Shown piece after piece: positions 52,507-62,738 of a DNA stretch of 64,000 bases. This DNA is from an uncultured Steroidobacter sp. GTDB taxonomy: Bacteria; Pseudomonadota; Gammaproteobacteria; Steroidobacterales; Steroidobacteraceae. The notes beneath the pieces were generated by a model, which was not told where the DNA came from, made no database searches, and saw only the letters and a list, made by a program, of their open reading frames with translations. Position 1 is the first letter of the stretch. Each line of letters begins with the position of its first letter. The stretch lies in contig CALLKK010000003.1 of assembly GCA_938008435.1 (NCBI GenBank), forward strand, positions 1 to 64,000, given 5' to 3'. The position numbers and the translations under genes are program-made.

Positions 52507-52617
52507 GGGCGACGGGCGACCGGCTACAGGCGACGGGCGACGGGCGACGGGCTACGGTCAGAAGAGTTTCCCAGCTTTCGGCGCGCAACACGCTACGCAG
52601 GCTCTTCTTCCCTCCAG
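52507..52617 (-). repeat. Composite heptad repeat, copy 7
   Basis: Seven tandem units at 52507-52555 read NGGCKAC (five NGGCGAC, two NGGCTAC), that is GTMGCCN on the minus strand. The next part, to 52617, is the inverted equivalent of the core of copy 6: on the minus strand it starts CTGGAGGGAAGAAGAGC, identical over 17 bases, and also shares GAAAGCTGGG. It lies between the converging SulP and cytochrome genes. Confidence 0.85.
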
Positions 52618-52625
52618 TATCCCGC

Positions 52626-53078
52626 CTACAGCCTCTGAACCTCTTCCAGATACTCCACCAACCTGTCGATCATCTGCTCCACCTTCGCGCGCTCGCGTTC
52701 GGGATGCGTGCTTGAGAGGTCGAAGAAGCGGATGCCCCAGACGGGCATTTCGCGGCTGCCGTGGGCGCGATATTCCTGCCGTCCGTCGATCGCGCGGCGG
52801 ACATCCTCGCGCGGGAATTCGCCGCCGTCGCGCCATGCAAGGCGCGTCAGGTCCGGCACCGGTACGCTGAGAGTAGCTGCGACGGGCCCGTCGCCTTGTC
52901 CGCCGTGCCCGTGACAGCTCGCGCACAACCGCGCATAAAGCTCTGCGCCGGAGAGGCGTGCCGTCCGTTGCGCGCTAGGGCCGCCTGCACATCCCGATAG
53001 CAGCAACGCAGCCGCCACGACGAACGAACCACCCACCGCACTTAGCGAGCGAACACGGCGCAACGTCATCGTTTGCAT
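52626..53078 (-). CDS. Monoheme cytochrome c lipoprotein
   Basis: This exported 150-residue protein has a lipoprotein signal (VVAAALLLSGC, lipobox LSGC) and one heme c site CASCH in ARLCASCHGHGGQGDGPVAA. The axial Met is probably in SREMPVWGIRFF. The start at 53078 has GAGGA about 12 bases upstream. It precedes, in reverse orientation, the cbb3 cluster and could donate electrons to it (inference). Overall similarity is to small class I cytochromes c. Confidence 0.88.
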   Translation of the reverse strand: MQTMTLRRVRSLSAVGGSFVVAAALLLSGCAGGPSAQRTARLSGAELYARLCASCHGHGGQGDGPVAATLSVPVPDLTRLAWRDGGEFPREDVRRAIDGRQEYRAHGSREMPVWGIRFFDLSSTHPERERAKVEQMIDRLVEYLEEVQRL

Positions 53079-53109
53079 ATGCGCAGATCCTCTGTCGTGA
53101 GCGTACGGA

Positions 53110-54474
53110 TCAGACGAGCTCGAACTGATCGCGATAATCGGGAACGAACGCATCGAGGTGCAGCTCCATTTCGATGCGATGGCGCAGCGCATCGCTCGCG
53201 CTCGGTTCGCCGTGCGCCACGAACACGCGCTTGGGACGCTGCGACAAACGCGCCAGCCATTGCATGAGCTCATCGGCATCGGCATGCCCGGACATCGAGC
53301 TCAGCTGCACGACCTCCGCGCGCACCGCAATGTCCTGACCGTGGATGCGAATCGTCTTCGCTCCGGCCGCCAGCGCCGCTCCGCGCGTACCGCCTGCCTG
53401 ATAGCCGGCCAAGAGGATGAGATTACGCGCATCCGGCGCAAAGAGCTTCAAGTGATGCAGCACGCGGCCGCCGGTCGCCATGCCGCTCGCAGCCAGAATG
53501 ATGGCGGACGAGCGCAGCTGATCCAGCGCCTTGGACTGATCCGGCGTATGCACATACGTCACGCCGCCGAACACCGTTCGGCATTCTTGGGCGGACAAAC
53601 GATGCTCCGAGGCATAGCGCACATAGAGCTCGGACGCGTCGATCGCCATGGGACTGTCGAGGAACACCGGCACATCGGGCAGCTCGCCCGCTGCCTTGAG
53701 ACGCGCGATGAGCAGCATCAGCAGCTGCGCGCGACCGACGGCGAACGTCGGGACCACGACGATGCCGTCGTCGGCGATCGCCCGCTTGAGCGCAGCGGCA
53801 AGCTCGGAGGAAGGATCGACCTGCGGGTGTAACCGATCGCCATAGGTCGATTCGATGACGACATAGTCGGCCGGCGGCACCGTGCCGGGCGGCTGCATGA
53901 GCGGATCGTTCGAACGGCCGATGTCGCCTGAAAACACGATCGAGCGGCCTTCGTGTTCGACGCGCACGCTGGCAGCGCCGAGCAAGTGGCCCGCGCGATG
54001 GAACGAGACCCGCACACCGGGCGCCACTTCGATCGCGGTATCGAACCGGCTCGGCTCGAGCTGAGCCAAACACCGCTCGGCATCCGCGCGCGTGTAGAGG
54101 GGGAGCGCCGGCTGGTGCTTCGAGAAGCCGTGCTTGTTCGCGAAGCGCGCCTGCTCTTCCTGGAGAAAGCCGCTGTCCGGCAGCAGGATCCGGCACAGCG
54201 CCGCGGTCGCGTGCGTCGCATAGATCCGTCCTTTGAACCCGCTCTTGACCAGCCGCGGCAGATAGCCGCTGTGATCGATGTGAGCATGCGTCAGCACGAC
54301 GGCGTCGAGCTCGCGCGGGTCGAACGGCAGCTGCGCCCAGTTCTTCAGCCGCAGGTTCTTGTAACCCTGAAACAGGCCGCAATCGATCATGACTTTGCGC
54401 CCGCCGCAGGTCAGGAGGAACTTCGAACCGGTGACGGTCTGCGTGCCGCCGAAGAAGCCGAGCTGTATGGGCAT
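53110..54474 (-). CDS. MBL-fold beta-CASP metallohydrolase (RNase-type)
   Basis: This 454-residue protein has the metallo-beta-lactamase start LGFFGGTQTVTGSKFLL, the zinc motif LTHAHIDHSGYLPRL, FHRAGHLLGAAS and FSGDIGRSNDP, then a beta-CASP domain (VVVPTFAVGRAQLLMLLIAR, VFLDSPMAIDASELY) and the C-terminal RMMBL part (LSSMSGHADADELMQWL, VFVAHGEPSASDALR). Such proteins are RNA endo/exonucleases. GAGGG precedes the start. Homologues often sit with low-oxygen stress genes, as here. Confidence 0.93.
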   Translation of the reverse strand: MPIQLGFFGGTQTVTGSKFLLTCGGRKVMIDCGLFQGYKNLRLKNWAQLPFDPRELDAVVLTHAHIDHSGYLPRLVKSGFKGRIYATHATAALCRILLPDSGFLQEEQARFANKHGFSKHQPALPLYTRADAERCLAQLEPSRFDTAIEVAPGVRVSFHRAGHLLGAASVRVEHEGRSIVFSGDIGRSNDPLMQPPGTVPPADYVVIESTYGDRLHPQVDPSSELAAALKRAIADDGIVVVPTFAVGRAQLLMLLIARLKAAGELPDVPVFLDSPMAIDASELYVRYASEHRLSAQECRTVFGGVTYVHTPDQSKALDQLRSSAIILAASGMATGGRVLHHLKLFAPDARNLILLAGYQAGGTRGAALAAGAKTIRIHGQDIAVRAEVVQLSSMSGHADADELMQWLARLSQRPKRVFVAHGEPSASDALRHRIEMELHLDAFVPDYRDQFELV

Positions 54475-54776
54475 GGAGCACCCTCGTTGAGACGGCGCAA
54501 GTGTACAGCGCCGACGCGCCCCACGCGGACCGACCTTCGGAGCGCACCAACGCTGCAATCGCATTCCGCGAACGCAGCGTGGCGCTCACCGCTCGATTTA
54601 AGGCCTTCCCTTACGGCGAAGGCTGCCGCCGCAGCAACCGCACGTGCGCTTTTCGCTGGCCTCTCAGTGCTACCGCGCAGTCCTTCTCGGGGTCCCCGTA
54701 ATTAGAAAAAACGGCCGCAACGGTACCTTTAGCACGACCGCATTTGCGGCGATTTTTCGTGCCAAAGAGACGCGAG
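54475..54776. other. Intergenic promoter region of the cbb3 operon
   Basis: This region of about 300 bp lies between the divergent MBL gene and ccoN. It contains an A-rich stretch (TTAGAAAAAACGG near 54705) in otherwise GC-rich sequence. I looked for an FNR/Anr box (TTGAT-N4-ATCAA) and did not find a convincing one. Confidence 0.4.
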
Positions 54777-56222
54777 ATGTCAAACATCAGCCAAGCGACC
54801 GAAGGAGTCGTCACCCACTACAACGACAAAGTCGTGCGCCAGTTCGCGATCATGACGGTCGTGTGGGGCATCGTCGGGATGGCCGTGGGCGTGTTCATCG
54901 CCGCGCAGCTCATGTTCCCGGCGCTCAATTTCGACATCCCCTGGCTCACCTACAGCCGCCTGCGCCCGTTGCACACGAACGCGGTCATCTTCGCCTTCGG
55001 CGGCTGCGCGTTGTTCGCCACCTCGTACTACGTCGTACAGCGTACCTGTCACACGCGGCTGTTCTCCGATCGACTCGCCGCCTTCACCTTCTGGGGCTGG
55101 CAGCTCGTCATCGTGCTCGCCGCGATCACGCTGCCGCTCGGCATCACGCAGAGCAAGGAGTACGCCGAGCTCGAATGGCCGATCGATCTGTTGATCGCCG
55201 TCGTCTGGGTGGCCTACGCGGTCGTGTTCTTCGGCACGATCGTCAAGCGCAAGATCAAGCACATCTACGTGGCGAACTGGTTCTTCGCCGCGTTCATCAT
55301 CACGATCGCGGTGCTGCACATCGTCAACAACATCGCGCTACCCGTCTCGCTCACGAAGTCGTACGTCGTCTACTCCGGCGTCGTCGATGCGATGGTGCAG
55401 TGGTGGTACGGCCACAACGCCGTGGGCTTCTTCCTCACCGCCGGCTTCCTCGGAATGATGTACTACTTCGTGCCGAAGCAGGCGGGCCGGCCGATCTATT
55501 CGTATCGGCTGTCGATCGTCCACTTCTGGGCGCTCATCTCGATCTACATGTGGGCGGGCCCGCACCACCTGCACTACACGACGCTGCCCGATTGGGCGCA
55601 GTCGCTCGGCATGGTGTTCTCGCTCATCCTGCTCGCGCCGTCGTGGGGCGGCATGATCAACGGCCTCATGACGCTCTCGGGCGCGTGGCACAAGCTGCGC
55701 ACCGATCCGATCCTCAAGTTCCTGGTCGTCGCGCTCTCCTTCTACGGCATGTCGACCTTCGAAGGGCCGATGATGTCGATCAAGACGGTCAACGCGCTCT
55801 CGCACTACACGGATTGGACCGTCGGTCACGTGCACTCGGGCGCGCTCGGCTGGGTGGCGTTCATCACGATCGGCTCGCTCTATGCGCTCATTCCGAAGCT
55901 CTTCGGACGGTCGCAGATGTGGAGCGTCAAGCTGATGGAAGCGCACTTCTGGATCGCCACCGTCGGCATCGTGCTTTACGTCACCTCGATGTGGATCGCC
56001 GGCGTGATGCAAGGACTCATGTGGCGCGCCACGAACGACGACGGCACGCTCACCTACACCTTCGTCGAAGCGCTCAAGTCCACGTATCCGTACTACGGCA
56101 TTCGCCTGCTCGGCGGAGTGCTCTACCTCGCCGGCATGGCGATCATGGCCGTGAACGTCTGGAAGACGGTGCGCGATGCGAAGCCGGTCGAGGTTCCGGT
56201 AGCCGCACCGGTGCACGCATGA
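54777..56222 (+). CDS. ccoN: cbb3-type cytochrome c oxidase subunit I
   Basis: This catalytic heme-copper subunit of the high-affinity oxidase reduces oxygen and pumps protons. The 481-residue protein has about 12 membrane helices with the heme and copper histidines in LRPLHTNAVIFAFGG, WWYGHNAVGFFLTAGFLG, MWAGPHHLHYTTLPDW and WTVGHVHSGALGW. The start ATG 54777 is preceded by AAAGAGACG; an ATG at 54744 is in frame. It is followed by ccoO (31-bp gap). Confidence 0.97.
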   Translation: MSNISQATEGVVTHYNDKVVRQFAIMTVVWGIVGMAVGVFIAAQLMFPALNFDIPWLTYSRLRPLHTNAVIFAFGGCALFATSYYVVQRTCHTRLFSDRLAAFTFWGWQLVIVLAAITLPLGITQSKEYAELEWPIDLLIAVVWVAYAVVFFGTIVKRKIKHIYVANWFFAAFIITIAVLHIVNNIALPVSLTKSYVVYSGVVDAMVQWWYGHNAVGFFLTAGFLGMMYYFVPKQAGRPIYSYRLSIVHFWALISIYMWAGPHHLHYTTLPDWAQSLGMVFSLILLAPSWGGMINGLMTLSGAWHKLRTDPILKFLVVALSFYGMSTFEGPMMSIKTVNALSHYTDWTVGHVHSGALGWVAFITIGSLYALIPKLFGRSQMWSVKLMEAHFWIATVGIVLYVTSMWIAGVMQGLMWRATNDDGTLTYTFVEALKSTYPYYGIRLLGGVLYLAGMAIMAVNVWKTVRDAKPVEVPVAAPVHA

Positions 56223-56253
56223 GCTCGCTCATCGACAACCGAGAGCCTCACTT

Positions 56254-56931
56254 ATGAATCATTCCACTGTCGAAAAACGCATCGGTCTCATGGGCGTGCT
56301 GATCGCCATCGTGATCAGCATCGGCGGGCTCGTGGAAATCGTGCCGCTCTACGCGCAGCGCTCCGTCATCGAGCCCGCGCCGGGCGTCAAGCCCTACGAT
56401 CCGCTCGCGCTCGAAGGGCGCGACGTCTACGTCCGCGAAGGTTGCTACAACTGCCACTCGCAGATGGTCCGTCCGCTGCCGTTCGAAACCGAGCGCTACG
56501 GCCACTACTCGCTCGCCGGCGAGACGGTCTACGACCATCCGTTCCAGTTCGGCTCGAAGCGCACGGGCCCCGATCTCGCGCGCGTCGGCGGCCGCTATTC
56601 CGACGAATGGCACCGCGTGCACCTGATGAATCCGCGCGACGTCGTGCCGGAGTCGAACATGCCCGGCTTCCCGTGGCTTGCCGAGCGGACGATCGATGCG
56701 TCCGGCACCGTCAAGAAGATGCAGACGCTGCGCAAGCTCGGCGTGCCCTATTCGGACGAAGACATCGCCGCGGCCTATGAGGCCGTGAACGGCAAGACGG
56801 AAATGGACGCGCTCATCGCCTACATGCAAGGCCTCAAGTTCCGCGGCAAGCCCTCCGAGGAGCTGCCCGAGCGCTTGAGCAACGCTCAGCAGTTCGAAGA
56901 AGCGCGCGCCAAAGCAGAGGGTCAACCATGA
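56254..56931 (+). CDS. ccoO: cbb3-type cytochrome c oxidase subunit II
   Basis: This 225-residue monoheme subunit has one N-terminal anchor (LMGVLIAIVISIGGLVEIVP) and one heme c site CYNCH in VREGCYNCHSQMVRPLPFE, with the axial Met in PESNMPGFPWL. It passes electrons from CcoP to CcoN. The stop overlaps the ccoQ start (ATGA). Confidence 0.97.
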   Translation: MNHSTVEKRIGLMGVLIAIVISIGGLVEIVPLYAQRSVIEPAPGVKPYDPLALEGRDVYVREGCYNCHSQMVRPLPFETERYGHYSLAGETVYDHPFQFGSKRTGPDLARVGGRYSDEWHRVHLMNPRDVVPESNMPGFPWLAERTIDASGTVKKMQTLRKLGVPYSDEDIAAAYEAVNGKTEMDALIAYMQGLKFRGKPSEELPERLSNAQQFEEARAKAEGQP

Positions 56932-57089
56932 GCATCGGAACGATTCGCGGCCTGCTGACGCTCGCCATATTCGCCGCCTTCATCGCGCTGTGGGTCTGGG
57001 CGTGGAGCAAGAATCGCAAGAACGACTTCGAATTAATGGCACGCCTGCCGCTCGAGAGCGACGGCGAGGCGCGAGGTGATCGCTCATGA
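56928..57089 (+). CDS. ccoQ: cbb3 oxidase small subunit CcoQ
   Basis: This 53-residue protein has one membrane helix (GLLTLAIFAAFIALWVWAWS) followed by a charged tail (KNRKNDFELMARLPLES), the CcoQ pattern. It stabilises the CcoNOP complex. Both ends overlap the neighbours by 4 bp (ATGA), so it is translationally coupled to ccoO and ccoP. Confidence 0.93.
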   Translation: MSIGTIRGLLTLAIFAAFIALWVWAWSKNRKNDFELMARLPLESDGEARGDRS

Positions 57090-58210
57090 CCAGCCAAGCC
57101 AGCCTGTTCGTTGCCGTCTTCACGATCGTCAACATCGCCGCCTGCCTGTGGCTGATGTGGTGGACGGCGAAGGACCGCAGCACGCCCGGCGCCAAGCAGG
57201 CGACGCAAACCGACGGCTCGGTGGAGAAAACCGGGCACGTCTGGGACGGCGATCTCGAGGAGTACAACAATCCGCTGCCGCGTTGGTGGCTCGGCTTGTT
57301 CATCATCACCGTGGTGTTCGGCGCCGCTTATCTGGTGCTGTTCCCGGGTCTCGGCAACTTCTCCGGCCTGCGCGGCTGGAGCCAGGTGTCGCAGTACGAG
57401 CAGCAACTCGCGCAGGCGCAGGAGAAGCTCGAAACCCGGCTCGCAGCGCTCAAGGACCGTTCCATCGAAGACCTCGCGCGCGATTCGAGCGCTATGGCGA
57501 CGGCCAAGAATCTGTTCGGCGCGAACTGCTCCACGTGTCACGGCTCGGATGCACGCGGTGCGCGCGGCTTCCCGAACTTGACCGACGACGATTGGCTCTA
57601 CGGCGGCGATCCCGACACGATCTACCAGACGATCGCCTACGGCCGCCGCGGCATCATGCCGGCGCTCGGCAGCGTGCTCGGCGAGCGCGGCGTCAACGAA
57701 GTGGCCTCGTACGTCGTCTCGCTCTCCGGCGGCAAAGCGCCCGAGGATTGGGTTGCCGCAGGCAAGCAGCATTTCGAGACGCTTTGCGTCGCCTGCCACG
57801 GTCCTGACGGACGCGGCAATCAGGCGCTCGGCGCACCGAATCTGACCGACGATGTCTGGCTGTACGGCCGCGACTTCGACACGATTCGCGCGACCATCAT
57901 GAACGGCCGCGACAATCAGATGCCTGCGCATCTGGAGCTGCTCGGCGAAGCGCGCGTCAAGTTGCTCGCTGCCTATGTGCTGAGCTTGAGCGGCGGGCCG
58001 AAGAAGAATGCAAGTCCGCAGGATCAGAACGTTCCCGCGGATGTCGAACAGAGCGCCGTGAGCGGCGCTACGAGCACTGCGCCCGCCGAGCGCGAATCGG
58101 ACGACGCGCAGCATCCGGCCGCCGCGGACTCCGACGGCCAGCACGCTGCGCCGTCCTTGGCCTTCAATCCGCAACCGAGCGATCCGTCACCCGAGCCGTC
58201 AAGCTCATGA
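57086..58210 (+). CDS. ccoP: cbb3-type oxidase diheme subunit III
   Basis: This 374-residue protein has two N-terminal helices (SLFVAVFTIVNIAACLWLMW and WWLGLFIITVVFGAAYLVLF), the linker signature HVWDGDLEEYNNPLPRWW, and two heme c sites: CSTCH in GANCSTCHGSDARG and CVACH in ETLCVACHGPDGRG. It accepts electrons from soluble cytochromes. The C-terminal 70 residues form a low-complexity Ser/Pro/Ala/Asp tail not needed by the family. It overlaps the next gene by 4 bp. Confidence 0.97.
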   Translation: MTSQASLFVAVFTIVNIAACLWLMWWTAKDRSTPGAKQATQTDGSVEKTGHVWDGDLEEYNNPLPRWWLGLFIITVVFGAAYLVLFPGLGNFSGLRGWSQVSQYEQQLAQAQEKLETRLAALKDRSIEDLARDSSAMATAKNLFGANCSTCHGSDARGARGFPNLTDDDWLYGGDPDTIYQTIAYGRRGIMPALGSVLGERGVNEVASYVVSLSGGKAPEDWVAAGKQHFETLCVACHGPDGRGNQALGAPNLTDDVWLYGRDFDTIRATIMNGRDNQMPAHLELLGEARVKLLAAYVLSLSGGPKKNASPQDQNVPADVEQSAVSGATSTAPAERESDDAQHPAAADSDGQHAAPSLAFNPQPSDPSPEPSSS

Positions 58211-58524
58211 AGAAGCGCACGCAAGTCGATGTCGGGATCGTGGTATGGGCGTCGTTCCTCGCCGCCTGTACCGCGACGATGGTGTTCTTCGCCTTCATCG
58301 ATCCTTTGCACTTGGGTGCGCCCGATGCGCCGCCCATCTGGGCACGCGATCGCCTGACCGGTTACACGATCGGTTTTTTCTTTTTCTGGGCTGCCTGCGC
58401 GCTCGCGAGCGCCTTCACTGCATTCCTCGTCGAAACGCGCCGTAGCGACGAGCTCGAGGACAGCGCCGACGCCACCCGCGCACCGAACGGCTCGACGCCG
58501 ACCTCCGGCCGCGAATCGTCTTGA
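58207..58524 (+). CDS. Small membrane protein between ccoP and ccoG
   Basis: I do not recognise this 105-residue protein. It has two hydrophobic helices (IVVWASFLAACTATMVFFAF and GYTIGFFFFWAACALASAFT) joined by a loop with PLHLGAPDAPPIWARDR, and a polar Thr/Ser-rich tail. Its ATG overlaps the ccoP stop (ATGA), so it is made with the oxidase. An assembly or accessory role is likely from position alone. Confidence 0.8.
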   Translation: MKKRTQVDVGIVVWASFLAACTATMVFFAFIDPLHLGAPDAPPIWARDRLTGYTIGFFFFWAACALASAFTAFLVETRRSDELEDSADATRAPNGSTPTSGRESS

Positions 58525-58561
58525 ACCTTCACGTCAACCTGTTGCCGACCGCCAACTCATA

Positions 58562-59934
<1,373 letters not shown>

Positions 59935-59938
<4 letters not shown>

Positions 59939-60198
59939 GCTGGACCAAAGGCATTGGACGGACGCACGGGCTCGCTCGCGGATACATCTGCGCGCGCGTC
60001 GCCGACGCCGGCCGCCCAGCGCCTGCGGCCACGATGTCCCGAACCCCCTCCTATCCCTCCCTCGCTCTGCGGGGGAGGGAGCTTTTTTCGGGGGCGGAGG
60101 CCGGCAGCTGGATGCCGCGCGCAACGCGCGCGTCCGCCATCGCCGCGTCGCGGCCGCGCATGCATTCACGTATGAGCGCTGCAGGTAAGACGCCATGA
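59935..60198 (+). other. 87-codon ORF in the ccoH position, not CcoH-like; doubtful gene
   Basis: This frame overlaps the ccoG stop and the ccoI start by ATGA at both ends, exactly as a real ccoH would. Yet its product (MSWTKGIGRTHGLARGY at the start, then Arg/Ala/Pro-rich) has no membrane helix, whereas CcoH is a membrane protein of about 150 residues. A terminator-like hairpin element lies inside. It may be a decayed ccoH replaced in part by a repeat, a leader that keeps ccoI coupled, or chance. Confidence 0.4.
60054..60088 (+). terminator. Terminator-shaped hairpin inside the cbb3 maturation cluster
   Basis: TCCCTCCCTCG at 60054-60064 pairs with CGGGGGAGGGA at 60070-60080 (11 bp, one G-U pair, loop CTCTG), followed by GC and TTTTTT at 60083-60088. 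This is the best intrinsic-terminator shape in the window, yet it lies between translationally coupled ccoG and ccoI. It could attenuate ccoI expression or be a dispersed repeat element. Confidence 0.7.
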
Positions 60199-62738
60199 GC
60201 GCCGTCGTCGATCTGCAGCCAATCGCGCCCGCGTCAGCCGATGAACTCTCGTCCGCCGCATGTTTTCACTGCGGCGAGCCGCTCAACGGTTCGACGCTCA
60301 CCGCGCGCGTGCGCGGGCGCGACGAGCCGGTCTGCTGCGCCGGCTGCCTCGCTGTGGCCGAGCTCATTGCGAGCGCCGGCCTCGATGATTTCTATCGCTT
60401 CCGCGATACACCGTCCGCGCGACCGGAAACGGACATCGACGACGTTTGGACGGCGTACGAGCGCCCGCAGGTTGCCGAGCGCTTCCTCAAGCGCTCGGGC
60501 GAAATCAGCGCCGTTGCGCTCTTGATCGAAGGCTTGCGCTGTGCGGCCTGTTCCTGGCTCATCGACAAGGTGCTCTGCCGCACGCCCGGCGTACGCCGCG
60601 TCGACATCAACGCCGCCACCGCACATGCCTACGTCGAGTTCGACGCAGCGCGGATCAATCTCGGGCAGCTGCTGCGCACGATCGCCCAGCTCGGCTACCG
60701 CCCCTATCCCGCAAGCGACGATGCGCTCGCGCGCGTACATCAAGAAGAGCGGCGCGCCGGCCTCAAACGGCTGATGCTCTCCGCCTTCGGCATGATGCAA
60801 GTGATGATGTTCGCGGTTGCCGAGTACGCCGCGCATCTCGGCGGCGAGACGATCGCACCGGAGATGTCGCGCTACTTCCGGCTGGTGAGCATGCTCGTCG
60901 CCACGCCGGTGATGGTGTATGCGGGACGACCGTTCTTCATCAACGCGTGGAACAGCTTGCGGGCGCGCACGATCGGCATGGACGTGCCGGTGAGCACGGC
61001 GCTCTTGCTTGCCTTCGCGGCAAGCACGTGGAACACCTTCGTCGGACACGGTGAGGTGTACTTCGACTCGGTCACGATGTTCGTCTTCTTCCTGACGCTC
61101 GGACGGTTCGTCGAGATGACCGTGCGGCATCGTGCGACCGGCCTCACCGAAGCGCTCACGCGGCATCTGCCCGCCACGGCACATCGCGTGCGCGACGGCA
61201 TCATCGAAGACGTGCCGACCGCCGCGCTCGCATGCGGCGACGTGATTCTCGTGCGCACCGGCGAGACCGTTCCCGCCGACGGTGTGATCGTCGACGGCGA
61301 GACGGCGCTCGATGAGGCGCTGCTCACAGGCGAATCGACGCCCGTGCGCCGCACGATCGACGACAACGTCGCCGCCGGAACGCTCAACGTGCTTGCGCCC
61401 ATTCGCGTTCGCGTCACGGCGCTCGGCGAGCGCACCCTCATTGCCGGGATCGTCGCGTTGCTGCAGCGCGCACAGGCGCAAAAGCCGGCGATCGCACTCG
61501 CCGCCGATCGTGCCGCCAGCAAATTCCTGCGCTACGTCCTGCTGGCCGCCGGCGCCGTTTGCGCCACCTGGCTCGCGCTCGATCCGACGCGCGCATTTCC
61601 CGCCACGCTGGCCGTGCTCGTCGTCGCCTGTCCCTGCGCCTTTGCGCTTGCGATGCCGGCTGCGCTCGCTGCTGCGACGAGCGCGCTCGCACGCAACGGT
61701 GTGCTCGTTGCGCGTCCGGACGCCATCGAAGCCTTGGCGAAGATCGATCGCGTGATCTTCGACAAGACCGGGACGCTGACGCGCGGCGATGTGCAACTCG
61801 AGCGCTGCCTGCCGCTCGGTACGCAATCGACCGAGGAATGCCTGCGCATCGCCGTCGCCCTCGAGAGCATGTCTGAGCATCCGATCGCGAGGGCATTTGC
61901 GCAGGTGCACTCCGATGCATCCGCCCTGCCCACTGTCACCGACGTGCGTGTGGTGGCCGGGCTCGGCATCGAGGGATGCATCGACGGGCGGCGATATCGC
62001 ATCGGCCGGGCCGATTTCGTCGCCGCACTGCGTGGTACGAGCGTTGAGCTGCACGAGCAGGATGCGACGCTGGCCACGGTAGTCCTGGGCGATGAGACAC
62101 AGGCGCTGGCGCAATTTACCTTCAGCGATGCGCTGCGCGACGATGCGCCGCAAGCGATCGAGGCGCTGCGTGCGCTCAACATCGAAGCCGAAATCTTGAG
62201 CGGCGACGTACCTGCCGTCGTGCGCCGCACGGCCGAGCGCTGCGGGATCGCGACGTTCGAGGCCAGACAATCGCCCGAGCAGAAGCTCGCACGCGTGCAG
62301 ACGTTGCAGGCGACGGGCGCCACGGTCGCGATGATCGGCGACGGAATCAACGATGCGCCGGTGCTCGGCGCCGCGAACGTGTCGGTTGCGATGGGTCGTG
62401 GCGCGGCCTTGGCGCTCGCCGCAGCGGACATCGTGCTCGTCGGCGAGCAGTTGAGCGCCTTGCCGCGCGCAATCCGCACCGCGCAACGCACGATGCGCAT
62501 CGCCCGCCAGAATCTCATCTGGTCGGCGACGTACAACTTCTGCGCGCTGCCGCTTGCTGCCGTCGGCCTCGTGCCGCCGTGGCTGGCTGCGATCGGCATG
62601 TCCTTGAGCTCGGTGGCGGTGGTGCTGAACGCAATGCGCGTCGGCAATGCCGCGACGCCCGAGAAGTACGCACGGAAAAGCGGCAATCCACGCGCTGCCT
62701 CCATCTCACGTCCTCGGTCCGCAACCTCCTCATCATGA
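60195..62738 (+). CDS. ccoI: Copper-exporting P1B-type ATPase CcoI
   Basis: This 847-residue ATPase delivers copper for cbb3 oxidase assembly. It has an extra N-terminal cysteine domain (SAACFHCGEPLN and PVCCAGCLAVAELI), a heavy-metal-associated domain with GLRCAACSW, the membrane CPC in VVACPCAFALAMPAALAAAT, the actuator TGES in LLTGESTPVRR, the phosphorylation site DKTGTLTRGD and the hinge GDGINDAPVLGAANV. The start ATG overlaps the upstream small ORF; the stop overlaps ccoS. The last 20 residues are Ser/Arg-rich. Confidence 0.96.
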   Translation: MSAVVDLQPIAPASADELSSAACFHCGEPLNGSTLTARVRGRDEPVCCAGCLAVAELIASAGLDDFYRFRDTPSARPETDIDDVWTAYERPQVAERFLKRSGEISAVALLIEGLRCAACSWLIDKVLCRTPGVRRVDINAATAHAYVEFDAARINLGQLLRTIAQLGYRPYPASDDALARVHQEERRAGLKRLMLSAFGMMQVMMFAVAEYAAHLGGETIAPEMSRYFRLVSMLVATPVMVYAGRPFFINAWNSLRARTIGMDVPVSTALLLAFAASTWNTFVGHGEVYFDSVTMFVFFLTLGRFVEMTVRHRATGLTEALTRHLPATAHRVRDGIIEDVPTAALACGDVILVRTGETVPADGVIVDGETALDEALLTGESTPVRRTIDDNVAAGTLNVLAPIRVRVTALGERTLIAGIVALLQRAQAQKPAIALAADRAASKFLRYVLLAAGAVCATWLALDPTRAFPATLAVLVVACPCAFALAMPAALAAATSALARNGVLVARPDAIEALAKIDRVIFDKTGTLTRGDVQLERCLPLGTQSTEECLRIAVALESMSEHPIARAFAQVHSDASALPTVTDVRVVAGLGIEGCIDGRRYRIGRADFVAALRGTSVELHEQDATLATVVLGDETQALAQFTFSDALRDDAPQAIEALRALNIEAEILSGDVPAVVRRTAERCGIATFEARQSPEQKLARVQTLQATGATVAMIGDGINDAPVLGAANVSVAMGRGAALALAAADIVLVGEQLSALPRAIRTAQRTMRIARQNLIWSATYNFCALPLAAVGLVPPWLAAIGMSLSSVAVVLNAMRVGNAATPEKYARKSGNPRAASISRPRSATSSS

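Noticed and set aside
54475..54776. An FNR/Anr box upstream of ccoN
   Set aside because: I looked for TTGAT-N4-ATCAA-like sequences and found no convincing match, so no site is annotated.
60234..62486. A 750-codon open frame on the minus strand opposite ccoI
   Set aside because: It is the antisense shadow of a well-conserved P-type ATPase; the product has no recognisable fold.
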